64,000 nt of DNA, taken from the NCBI GenBank assembly GCA_003586115.2, contig QVOM02000102.1, positions 1,589,561-1,653,560 on the forward strand, written 5' to 3'. The position numbers and the translations under genes are program-made. This DNA comes from Salvator merianae (lineage: Eukaryota; Chordata; Lepidosauria; Squamata; Teiidae). The notes beneath the pieces are model-generated. The model saw only the letters and a list, made by a program, of their open reading frames with translations, was not told the origin of the DNA and ran no database searches. Of the stretch, positions 10,774-20,900 are shown piece by piece (within the stretch, counting starts at the first letter, position 1; every line of letters starts with the position of its first letter).

Positions 10774-12190
10774 TTATATTTCTTGAAAATAATCTGATAT
10801 TTCTGGATGCTGAGTTCTTCTTAATTGCCAAATTAGAAGTTTGTTCATAGCAAAGTCCCATATTTTGTCATACTTGAGTTCTATATAAAGTTTAGTAAAA
10901 CTACTCTTAAATATCTAAACTTTGAGAATAAGTCTTTTCCTCTAAATTAATCTACAGAGCTCAAACGTCAGAAATTAGATGGTTTTTAGAAAACTTGGCA
11001 TTTGATTGTTGAATTTGGCTTGGGACAAAATGTATCTTAATACTTCCTTATATAGTTTTGCTTAGAATATGTTCTATTTATTTATTAACTACAGTTGAAT
11101 TCCTATCTCATATTGTTTTGTATTTGCAACACCACTTACTTCTCTGTTTAAATTAATTGAATTATATAACAAACATTTTCTGTTCATTTCTCTGTATCTC
11201 ACCCTTACTTTCCTCCTCTCCTTCCCCAGCAAAGGAAGGTAGAATAGTGGGAATTGTAGTTAAAGTAGCAATGGAAATTTCAGTTGTATTTCATTTGTTT
11301 ATTTAAAACATTTTTATACAGTTTACAAAAATAGAGATTAAAAATGAGAATACAGACAGTCTAAGCCATGCAATTAATTAAAATATATTTAAAATTGGGT
11401 GGGTCAGGAAAAGATTCATTCCCACTGAAATGCCTAAGTGAAGAGATATATCTTTAACAAACAAACGAAAAACAAAAAAAACCCTCCCACCCAAATTATT
11501 TTGTCAAGACTCGATGTGGTTTCTGTTTCAAACTTTGAATAAGTTCATATTTGAAAGGGCGTTTTGTTCTGAGTTAGGAACAAGGAAATGCCTTGTTTCA
11601 AGTGCAAAATGTTCCACATTAAAACGTCTCATAAATCTCTACTTGTAGCAATACTGCTTTGAGGATCAATGAAACAGAGGATTTGTCTCCATTCTGATGG
11701 CACAGGGTACCTTCAGGAGGCACCTCTTCCATATCAGGCCTCTCTTGTGGATTTGGTGAGGAGGTTGAAGCTTTATTGTTCAAGTCAGCCTCTGTGCATC
11801 AGTGCAGTAGGCCCCTGTGCAAATGTGGTGTGTTTAAATGTAGCACCTGTTCAGTGCATGAGGAGCAACCTGAGAGAAATTACCTCAGAGTTACTTCTTA
11901 TGCAGTGAACATTTTGTGCTTTTGTGGGCATTCAGGGGGTGTGTGCAATGGAGATGGGCCAACTTGTATGCTCCCCACAGGTGTTTTGAACACTGCACAG
12001 AAAAACAGCAGAGTGACATCCAGTGGGGAAGGGATCTGCTTTCAATGAAGCTAGAAGCATTTCACAGTGTTCCTTTCACCTTGGCATGAGTAAGTTTAGT
12101 ATGAGATAATGCAGAGCTCAAGTCCTATTGGGATGCTAGAAGCTACCCAATGATCTTTCGTATATGAAAAAAGGCTCCATTTTACTCTTT
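10774..12190. other. Unassigned AT-rich DNA
   Basis: 10774-11280 continues the AT-rich sequence left of the MITE. 11290-11460 has the 'tatttaaaacatttttatacag' wording often seen at LINE/SINE tails of reptiles. 11660-12060 contains two modest overlapping open frames of 79 and 90 codons with no recognisable domain. Nothing can be named with support. Confidence 0.4.
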
Positions 12191-12724
12191 GGGTGCTACT
12201 CTGGGAGGAAAGCTATGGCAAACCTGGGCAGTATACTAAAAGCAGATATATCACCTTGCAGACAAAGGTACATATAGACAAAGCTATGATTTTCCTAGTA
12301 GTAATGTATGTCTGTGAGAGTTGGACTGTAAGGAAAGTTGAGCACAGAAGAATTGATGTCTTTGAATTGTGGTGCTGGTGAAGACTTTTAAGATTCCCTT
12401 GGACTACAATCAATACTAAAGGAAATAAACCCTGATTGTTCATTGGAAGGACAAATACTGAAGCTGAAGCTCAAATGCTTTGGGCACATAATGAGAAGAC
12501 AGGACTCACTGGAAAAGACGCTGATGCTGGGAAAGATTGAAGGCAAAAGGTGAAGAGGATGGCAGAGGATGAGACGGATAGATAGTGTTATGGAAGCAAT
12601 GAACATGAGCATGGGCAAACTTTGGAAACCAGTAGAGGACAGAAGGGCTTAGTGTGCTCTGGTCCATGGGGGTAACAAAAAGTTGGACATGACCTAGTTA
12701 CTGAGCAACAACAACAAAAACAAC
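12191..12724 (+). mobile_element. BovB (RTE) LINE, 3' end with ORF C-terminus
   Basis: A frame opening near 12193 reads TKSRYITLQTKVHIDKAMIF and continues through MYVCESWTVRKVEHRRIDVF to ELWCW. This is the C-terminal part of the RTE-BovB reverse-transcriptase ORF. After frameshifts the downstream DNA still matches the family's later text (the FGHxMRRxDSLEKTLMLGKIEGKR region, then the 'gtccatggg..aacaaaaagttggacatgac' terminal segment), ending in the (ACA/AAC)n tail at 12709-12724. The 5' part is absent, the usual RTE truncation. BovB is known for horizontal transfer between squamates and other vertebrates and is abundant in squamates. This copy is inactive. Confidence 0.88.
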
Positions 12725-14739
12725 AGAGGGTTCAAATGTCAGAATTCTCAAGGTTCTGTACTGTAATCTCTTGTAACCCAAACAATAATGACCTAAAATG
12801 AGAATCCATTCTGTAGCCATTTGTATTTATTCATTTCTACCATTTAATAGCAAATCACTACCTTTGTACAGTATAGAAATTTGTTTCTCTTCTTGTCATT
12901 AAGAATTTCCCACATGATTGATTAGGTCCTGAATTTTTCATTTTGCTGCAGTTGCATTGGCATTCATAGAACAACTTTTGTATTGAGCAAGTGGTGGAAA
13001 AATTTACTACTACACTTTCATGCAAGAAAGTTCTCATGTTGCCAGATTCTTCCTGGAGTATTATGCCAATTTCCATGATCTAGGATACTGTCATATCACA
13101 ATTTAAATAAAATAAAATAAAACTCGATCAATCTTTACTAATTTACTGCTTGAGATGCAATATGAAAAATGCATCATATGAAGGCAGGAGCTTTTCTTTC
13201 TTCAGATTACGTCTCTAGAGTCAAGTTAAAATGGAATGCAGTCATTAAAGGTTATCTAGTGTAACAACCTATCTAGTAAAAGGCAGAGGCAGAAGGCTAT
13301 ATTCCTCTGTGAGTTGTTTTATGAAGTATCTCATGGCTGACAATCAGTGAACTAAATCTGTTGACAAAGAGAGATTTACAAGGACTTGCCTACAGAGACG
13401 ACATGTTTCCACAGACTCCAGGCAGCTGTGGGACCAGGGATTAAGGAAACTACACATAAACACAGCTTACAGCTCCTGAATGCTTCAACTGGGAGCTTTC
13501 AGTAGGAAACTGTGTGTAAATATGCTTTTTGAAATGGGCACTGAAAAGAAATCAGAGTATGCATGTTTTTTTTTTAAATACTTCCTAGTTTTAGGTTCCC
13601 CCTCCCCCTGTTATTAATTCATAATACCCCTGAGCATTCAAGTGATATAGTTCCAGGATATCAGCTTTGGAGGAGGTTGTAATCCTGTGTTTTGGGAAGT
13701 CACACCAAGCTTCTGTGCTTTGATTTTGCAGTAACCTGCACTTTTATCCACATTAAGCACTGCTGCACCAATAAAGCGTTTAAGCATGACACGCTGTTTA
13801 ATATTTAACACTCAAATGTTACTTAATTAAGCAATAAGGCTCAGCAGGTAGTCTGCTGCTGAATGGTTATTGCATGCCTTCGTTGGTATTACAGCAGAAA
13901 AAAGCCCAAAGTCTGATTAGCTCTATTAGCTACCCCAGAAATAAAGTAATCAACTGGTGAATGAAACCTATTGTCTAGAAAGTACATTATGTTCAAATGA
14001 AATGAAGGTGAAACCGTCAAATGTGTGTATCAAGTGGGTACTGCCACCACGTACTTCGACTCTTTTGTAATGGTGAGTGACCCATAGCTATAAGAACGTC
14101 TTATCAATGGGTTTGTATTTGATTTTTTGCCTAAAATGTAGGGGTAAGGAGGATAGGAGTGGGATGAAGTGGTGAATAGCCTTGGAAAGTAAGACAAAAC
14201 CACTGGTGGGAAGGAATACAGGAGTAGAGTGAAAGAATGGAAGCACTGGAGAAAAAGAGAAAAGGCACTGGGAAGGTATTGGAGAACAGGAATTGCATTC
14301 AGAGAAGTCTTTCAGTTGTATAGGGAAACTCCAAAAATTGGGCAGGCTCTCCTAATTGAAGAATATGTGAATCTTCAGTAAGGAGAGCCTGTAGAATTTA
14401 TATATTGTAGATATGTAAATTTTGTGGCTTAGTAATTGTGAGCACAGAATGCAGATGAAAGCAGAACTCTTCATGTAGACATTTCCAGTATCCTCTGCAT
14501 TTAATCATGATTTTAGATACATGGATCGTTTTCAGATGTTTAATGCACACTTACTATGCATGCTTCCCTTAATAGGTGGTAGTGTGGAAAGTACAGAGAT
14601 GGAGCAGAGGCAGTATGGGACTCTGAATAGAGGTAACTCTATCTTGTATTAAAACCCAAGCCTTGGAAACAAAATGCAGTCAAGAGGATTCTTCTTTGTT
14701 TCTACATTCCCCTCTCTCATTTGTCTGCCCGGAAGGGCA
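12725..14739. other. Unassigned DNA; candidate conserved core near 13700-14100
   Basis: No coding sequence or repeat recognised. The stretch around 13690-14100 is complex, lacks repeat signatures and contains homeodomain-type AT words (ttaattaag, tttaatattt). It is discussed under findings as a possible regulatory element. Remaining parts look like ordinary non-coding DNA. Confidence 0.4.
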
Positions 14740-14845
14740 GAGTATTGAGGCAATGTAGACAATCACTAGCTTCCTTGATTAAAAAATACTTGATCCAGAC
14801 TCTAATACATTTCTGTTTACACACTAAAACACTATCAAATATGCC
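14740..14845 (-). repeat. Dispersed repeat X, copy 1
   Basis: Read on the minus strand this matches 40930-41050 on the plus strand: both carry 'gatagtgttttagtgtg-aa-cagaaa-gta' followed by 'agagt-tggatcaagt' and 'attg-ctacattg'-type wording. The class is unknown. It lies beside an L1 remnant and may be part of the same composite. Confidence 0.5.
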
Positions 14846-14849
14846 ATTA

Positions 14850-14966
14850 AAACACCATATTTGTGCATAGGCAATTTTAGCTGCAGTCACCATATATTGA
14901 ATTAAAACAATAACATTTTCAGAGTTGCTCTCTACTGTATCTAGTAAATAAAATTCTGGTTTAAAA
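14850..14966 (-). pseudogene. L1 LINE ORF2 C-terminal remnant
   Basis: The minus strand reads FKPEFYLLDTVE, a short gap, then YMVTAAKIAYAQIW. This is the segment of L1 ORF2 downstream of the reverse transcriptase that normally reads like FKPEYFLLG... ITAARI-YAQ-W. Only about 40 codons remain, so it is a relic. It abuts a Harbinger-like element that begins at about 14985. Confidence 0.65.
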
Positions 14967-15539
14967 GAAATGTATTTAAAAGTATTCTTTGAATGAAAGG
15001 AAATGCTGTTTCCTTCTACATTGCCAAAGGAAAATGGAGGAAATATAGTGTCCTTCTTGCAAGGACAGAAGAAAGGAAAATGTGGACACATTGTCCTTCT
15101 TGCAGATGTGGGAGAGAATGGAGGAGATATGCATTTTGAGATGGACTGTGATGCCCAGCCAACTATAGAACAGGGTGTTGCCCAAGGTACATGAAGGATA
15201 GCATCCACTGTGTCATCTCTTTTGTTAAAAAATTAAAACAGTAAAATTGTTTTGAAGATCCAAAAGAGGACAACATGGCAGAAACCAGGCAATATATGCA
15301 AGGTGCTATTCTTTCTTCCCACCCCAATTGTGACATTCTCACCCTCCTGAGTACAATGCCCACAACAAAGTCTGTCAATGGATGGCAAGGAATGGGGATC
15401 CCTCCCTCTGCAAGCCCCCCCAAAGTACGGGCCCCTCCCAAATAGTCTACTTGCATATTCTCACATCGCTAAGTAAAATGGCCTAATGATCTGAAACAGG
15501 CTGAGAACTCATTTAATCCAAATTAAAAGTAGTCCTGAT

Positions 15540-16452
15540 CACTGGCGTAGCGAGGGTGGTGCGGGGGGGGGCGGAGCGCCCCGGGTGGCGCGTTGTCCGG
15601 GGCGGGCGCGCGCTCATCGCCCCGGGCGGCGTCCGCGCTCGTCGTCGGCCCGCCGGGCGGTGTCCGTGCTCGTCGTCGGCCCGCCGGGCGGCGTCCGCGC
15701 TCGTCGGCCTGTCGCCCTGGCCCGCGCGCCGGCGGACATGCTCGTCGCTTCGTTGCCCGGCCTGCCAGCGTGCGTGTGGGTGGAGCCAGCGAGCGCGCAT
15801 GCGTGCAGGTAGGGCCATCGAGGCCGCTGCCGGGCGGGCCGGGGCGAGGAGCGCGGCCGCCGCCGGGCGGGCCGGGGCGAGGAGCGCGACTCCCGCCGGG
15901 CGGGCCGGGGCGAGGAGCGCGGCCGCCGCCGGGCGGGCCGGGAGGAGGAGCGCCGCCGCCGCCGGGCGGGCCGGGGCGACGAGCACGACTCCCGCCGGGC
16001 GGGCCGGGGCGAGGAGCGCGGCCGCCGCCGGCCGGGTGGGCCGGGGCGAGGAGCGCGTCCGCCGCCGCCGGGCGGGCCGGGGCGACGAGCGCGTCCGCCG
16101 CCGCCGGGCGGGCCGGGGCGACGAGCGCGTCTGCCGCCGCCGGGCGGGCCGGGGCGATGAGCACGACTCCCGCCGGGCGGGCCGGGGTGACGAGCGAGGC
16201 TGCCGCCGGGCGGGCCGGGGCGACGAGCGCGACTCCCGCCGGGCGGGCCGGGGCGAGGGGCGAGGCTGCCGCCGGGGCGGGCCGGGGCGAGGAGCGCGGG
16301 CCGGGGCGAGGAGCGCGGGCCGGGGCGAGGAGCGGGGCATGCGCGCTCGCTGGCCCCGCCCACATGCATGCGCAGTCGCTGGCCCCACCCCTAGCCCCGG
16401 GCATCAAAATGGCTAGTCGCCCCGGGTGGCAAAGCGGCTCGCTACGCCACTG
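15540..16452. mobile_element. GC-rich non-autonomous hAT element (913 bp)
   Basis: The element starts CACTGGCGTAGCGAG and ends CTCGCTACGCCACTG, inverted repeats of 15 bp with one mismatch at position 3. It is flanked by a perfect 8-bp duplication, GTCCTGAT, at 15532-15539 and 16453-16460. Termini of the CAGTGGCGTAGC type and 8-bp duplications are typical of hAT transposons. The interior has no transposase. It is extremely CG-rich and dominated by a minisatellite (15823-16336), giving long open frames of 250-294 codons on both strands that encode only Ala/Gly/Arg/Pro repeats. I regard these as artefacts. Confidence 0.93.
15823..16336 (+). repeat. 33-36 bp GC-rich minisatellite inside hAT element
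   Basis: About fourteen units share the core gggcgggccggggcgaggag with small changes. Each is introduced by one of a few 9-12 base headers (gccgccgcc, actcccgcc, tccgccgccgcc, gctgccgcc), and two shortened 19-bp units follow at the right end. Most units are 33 bp, some 36-37 bp. Related units lie in inverted orientation at about 15603-15712. Confidence 0.93.
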
Positions 16453-16566
16453 GTCCTGATTTCAGCAATTTAGTCCGGAAAAACAATGAAAAGGCAAAAT
16501 CGTGTCGGGCCAGTGGGAACTGAAGATGGATTTTAAAGTGATTAAATGCCATGTTGGAATGTGCCC

Positions 16567-18990
16567 GTAAATAACTATTTTCTTACTGTTGTTTACTGCC
16601 TCTGACTATTGCTTCAGTCCGAAGCTACCTTGGAACTAGGGCTTTCTCTTTTAAAAATGCTTTGTATTCTGCTCACCTGAAATTGAAACTCTGATACTGT
16701 TGACTTACAGAGGTCTGAAGCTCCACTTTTGTGCAATTCCCCTCTTGCGCTATTTGGATTCTTTACTGTACCTGAGGCTGCTGTGGAGAATCTTTGCTCC
16801 CACTACCTTATTGTGGTAGAGGCAGTCGCGGCTGCTGGTTTTAAGGCTGGGTGTTCATAATGTGGGGAAAGCAAGCACTCACTGTTTGTGGGCCCTCCAA
16901 GTCACCATACTGTCGTAGCAGGTTCCTGGGCAGAGGGTGAGATTCTGTGTGATACCTTGTGAAATTAGGGCACTCTGTTAACTGGCAGGGTAGTCTTCTG
17001 CTTCTTCCTACCTCCTATATATACAGTTATACCATTTGGGAGGTTGATATTGACTGTATTGCATTAACCTTGCCTATTGCTGTGCTTCTGATATCAGTAA
17101 CCAGCGGCTTGCTGCAAACCTTGATCAGATTGCATATCTTGCTGTTTTTGAATCTTCTGTGGTGTTTTTCAGTACAGTTCTGTTTTCAAAGAATCTGCAC
17201 TCCTGCATTGTTTTGTGGCTCTCTGCTCATTCTTTTTCCTTCTCCAGTTAATTATTTGTTTAAAAACCCATTTGGCTACAAGGTCCTGCTGGAGGCTTAA
17301 GTATCTGGGCAGAGCTTATTAGATAAAATTAAATAATTCAAGTGACTCTTTAGAACCCAAACAAAACTTCTGTTCAGATGATGGCTTCAGGTGATTTCAT
17401 CTCAAGAGATTATTAGGTGGTGATTGCTAGCAATCCTTACTTACCTATGGCTGCATCTTAAAACATTTTAAAAAAGCATCTCCCAAAGTATCATAGATGT
17501 GGTAGCAGGCATACACTAGTGTTCCCATCCCACCTATAACACACATTAAAGGCCAGAGATTATATTTGGGAAGTACATTTTCTGGTCTTTAATGTGGATT
17601 AAGGCACTAACATGCAGATGCTACCACCTTTAAGCTGCTTTTGAATCACTTATTTTTGCTGTGTGCAGATGCAGCTTTTGACTTGTCAGATCAGCGAGGA
17701 GAGTGAGGCCTGTTGTGTGGAGCTGTAGAAGAACAAGCAAACATCAAGAAAGCCCAAATTTCACTGTGTTTTATCAAGGCATAACATACTTGTAAATAAA
17801 CTTCACTTATCAGCCCCTGCAGCAAAATAAGTTCAGGAAGCCAATAGTCCCATCATTTTCTGATATTATATGAATACAAAGACATTTTCACCAATCCATA
17901 ATGCAGGTGCAGTCCATGTAACTGAAAATCAAAGCTTTGGTTGATCCTCTTAATGAGTTAAAACTTGAAAACAGGGTTTGGAGGACATCATATTTGGGTG
18001 GAAGTTTCAACAATATTTTTTCTTTTTCTTCTTTTTAATGGTTTTATTAACATACTTTAAAAACATTTCTCAGCCAGATGGTTCTTATTTTGTTCTATAT
18101 GATGCTCAAACAACCTTTCTAAAGCCCTTAAAAATGTGGATGTTTTGAAATACTGGTTATTTGTTATTGTTTCAAAGATAATACTCAAAAAAAATCTAGA
18201 AGTGTCTGAACTAAATCTACAATTTTTTCTACAAGAAACAAGACATATTACTTTTCAAAACTGTATTCTTTATCTTATAAAATATTAAAGATAGCTATTA
18301 AATACCGTAAATAATCTCCAATTAAAGAAACATCATTCAGCAAAGTTAATCAAAAAAGTTAACAGCTGAAAATGCCATCAAAGATTTTGGGGGAAGCAAA
18401 AAGTTGGATCCAATTATATTTCATTGCTCCCCCCACCCCCCCCATTCAAATTTATTACCTGATCAACATATACATAATTTGTAATGCATATCATGTGTGG
18501 ACATAGTTAAAGCAAGTTAAAGTTAAAGAATGTAGCTCAACATTACAAGCTGCTTGTCTGACTTTTGCACTGCTAATAAAATTAAGGAAAGATGAAGGAA
18601 AGGTAAACCAGGTTACAAAATATGTATAGTAGAAGTCAATACAATATGAAGGACAAGAGATATGAAGAGGGTAAAAAATGCTTTTCCACTGTGTACAGTC
18701 TAGTCACTAAAGTGACATTCTCAACAAAGAATGCTTAGGAATATCACCAGACACTAATTGTTTTTGATGAGTGATTAGTTCCACAGCAGCAATCTCACTT
18801 AATCTGTCATACCAGGCTTTTAGAAAGAGCTTAGACTTGTTCTTCCAAAATCTTTTAACAATAAGACATATTTCACAGTGGAACAATGCTTCTTGGCTGC
18901 ACTACACTACCTTTCCTGCACTACCAATATTCAAGCAAAATCTGAATGCTGATAGATTATACTTAAGCAAGTGATTGGAGCAGATGACCT
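16567..18990. other. Unassigned non-coding DNA
   Basis: No recognised repeat boundaries. A 113-codon hydrophobic open frame at 16959-17300 (+) is Leu/Ile/Phe-rich, has no family resemblance and no coding context. 18000-18500 is strongly AT-rich. On the minus strand, 18970-18760 gives a readable segment (FWKNKSKLFLKAWYDRLSEI) that might be an old LINE C-terminus, but I cannot place it. Confidence 0.4.
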
Positions 18991-19786
18991 TTCAATTAGG
19001 GATGGATGAGAAATCTGGCCCTTCCCTGCTCTTACTCTTTAATCAGAATCAGCAGGTCTGAAACAGCCAGACCTGCTGATTCTGTTCATGGAAAGGTGCA
19101 GTCTGGAACAGTGCCGTTTGTATGCCTGCCATCAGCATGGATTGAGACCAGCCCACACCGTGATCTCAAAACTTGCATGAGCTTTGAGTTTGGTCTCTCT
19201 TGCTTCTGAGGGCGAGGAACAAACATTCCTTGCCTTGGAGCCTCTGGGGGATGCGTTTGGTGGTGTGCTTTATTTTTTATTTTTTAAGGATATATAAAAT
19301 TACACTAAATAATTCATGATTTGTCAACTAACATTTTTAACTAACCTTTTCACTAATTCCCAGATTTCTTCTATATTTCTTACCCCCCAACCACCCAGCT
19401 CTTTTCTTCCACCAACATTCTTCTTCTTTTCTCTTCATTCTTTTCCTCTAGCAAACCCAATCCACTTTCCAAGTCCATTTTCCAGATCTTGCAAAAGTTC
19501 AATAGAGGGTTTCCAGTTTTCAGCAAAGTCTATCCACTGCCTTATTTTTCTGTAACTTATTATATTTGTCCAATCTCTCAAAATCTTCTTCTCATATCAG
19601 TCTTTCTATAATTTGGCTTCTGCCCATTCTTCTACTCCGCCACTTATAAATTCCCCCTTCTGACTCCTTCAGTTGTTGCTATTTTCTTCTTTCATCTCCT
19701 CCTCCAATCCTTTCTTTGTTTACACCAGAAATATTGTTTATTCACAGTAACTCTTTGCTGCCTCCAAATATGGATTGTTTCCGTTC

Positions 19787-20140
19787 TTATGTGCTTCTTC
19801 CTCTCCTGAAAAAAAAAAAAAAATTTTTCACGGCTTCCTTCAATGAAAAAATATGACCTTGAGCTGTTATCAGTGGTACAGACAACTCGTCTTGTCTCGT
19901 AGTCTGTATTTCTTGAGTCGTAAATTTTGTCTGAGGAATTTCTGCCTTGAAATCGCCCAATTTCAAAGCCTTATCCTTTGTTTCATGAAGTTCAGTGCGT
20001 AAAGCACCCATTTCCATTTTAATGTCCTGTCTTAATCTCTCAAAAGTCAGCCTCTGAGTCTCAAAAGAACTCTGCATTACTTGAAAAATAGCATCCATTT
20101 TTTTTAAGAAGTAAATCTGGCTGGCAGCCACACTGTTCAT
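19787..20140 (-). pseudogene. L1 ORF1 N-terminal fragment (117 codons)
   Basis: The frame begins MNSVAASQIYFLKKM and continues with a charged, helix-prone region containing repeated Leu at heptad-like spacing and many Glu/Lys, as in the ORF1 coiled coil that trimerises the L1 RNA-binding protein. The RRM and C-terminal domains of ORF1p are missing. The frame runs into phenylalanines coded by a T run (minus strand) and stops. The start was chosen as the first Met after the 5' UTR. It is not expected to be functional. Confidence 0.55.
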
Positions 20141-20488
20141 TTCTTTCTAATTGCATGTTTTCTTTTCCTTATCTGTCTTAAAAACTTGATTCTCTGAAGA
20201 AGCCTTCTAATTAATAAAAACACTTTTTTCTTTTATTTTCTTCTTTTGTCTTAATTAAACCGAACTTCCATATCCGTGCATTCTGTTTATTTACTTATCT
20301 GATAAACACCGGCCAAATGTATTTTAATAAAGCACTGAAAACCCCGGTGTGTCCGAAGAACAGAACTTTAAATGATTTATCTAAAAAAACTTCACCGCCT
20401 TTGCAAATACTTTGGCATCTTGCTGAATTATGATGTTTAAACTTTCAGCATACATTATCCAAACTGCAATTGTAGAGGGTGTTTTTTT

Positions 20489-20544
<56 letters not shown>

Positions 20545-20547
20545 TCG
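20489..20547. repeat. (TTTC)n microsatellite
   Basis: About fourteen TTTC units lie within the 5' region of the L1 insertion. Confidence 0.97.
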
Positions 20548-20881
20548 CTCTTCTTAATGCTTATCTTAGTTTTAAAATCTTCATTAATTAAAAAGGGGAT
20601 CGGCCGAACTTATGGTCCTGCAGACGAAAGTCTTGACGACGACACACAATGTGACTCGGGAATGTTGACAAAATTCCCCCAGCTCCTTCGTCTCCTCCTT
20701 ACGCCGAAAGCCACGGTTCTCTCTTAGCCCCCGCTGGGGGGAGACTTGATGGAGCTTGAATGAGGAATCCCTCCACCTCCCTGTCACTCAGGGAGATGAA
20801 ATCTTCAGACGGGGGGGTTGAACTCCCCCCTCTGTCTCCTCACGTTGCGGTTTGCTCAGAGGAAAAATCCTCTCAGCAACT

Positions 20882-20900
20882 ACATTCGGCCATCTTCCCC
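20882..20900 (-). promoter_or_regulatory. Putative YY1-type site at L1 5' end
   Basis: On the minus strand AAGATGGCCGAATG begins a few bases inside the L1 5' end. The AAGATGGC core is the YY1 binding word, and the mammalian L1 promoter carries an almost identical word at the same place, where YY1 sets the transcription start. Function here is inferred. Confidence 0.5.

Larger units (their letters stand above)
14985..16566 (+). mobile_element. Harbinger-like element copy A, split by a hAT insertion
   Basis: 15000-15539 plus 16461-16566 align by eye with 56930-57548 and with the right part of 50635-51822. The right end (GGGCACATTCCAACATGG on the other strand) matches the family terminus and is followed after one base by TAA. 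The left half is missing. Internal tandem units of roughly 55-60 bp ('gtccttcttgca-g-a') occur at 15040-15110. The element is interrupted at 15540-16452 by a hAT transposon. The undisturbed copy at about 51714 shows the empty site. Confidence 0.75.

Noticed and set aside
15823..16336. Regular repeat array as a CRISPR array
   Set aside because: Units are adjacent with no spacers, the array lies within a eukaryotic transposon, and there are no cas genes.
15513..16459. Open frames of 250-294 codons on both strands in the GC-rich block
   Set aside because: They are low-complexity Ala/Gly/Arg/Pro repeats from a 33-36 bp minisatellite, open in several frames at once, without a domain.
16959..17300. 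113-codon hydrophobic protein as a membrane protein gene
   Set aside because: No family resemblance; T-rich DNA gives Leu/Phe/Ile-rich frames by chance.
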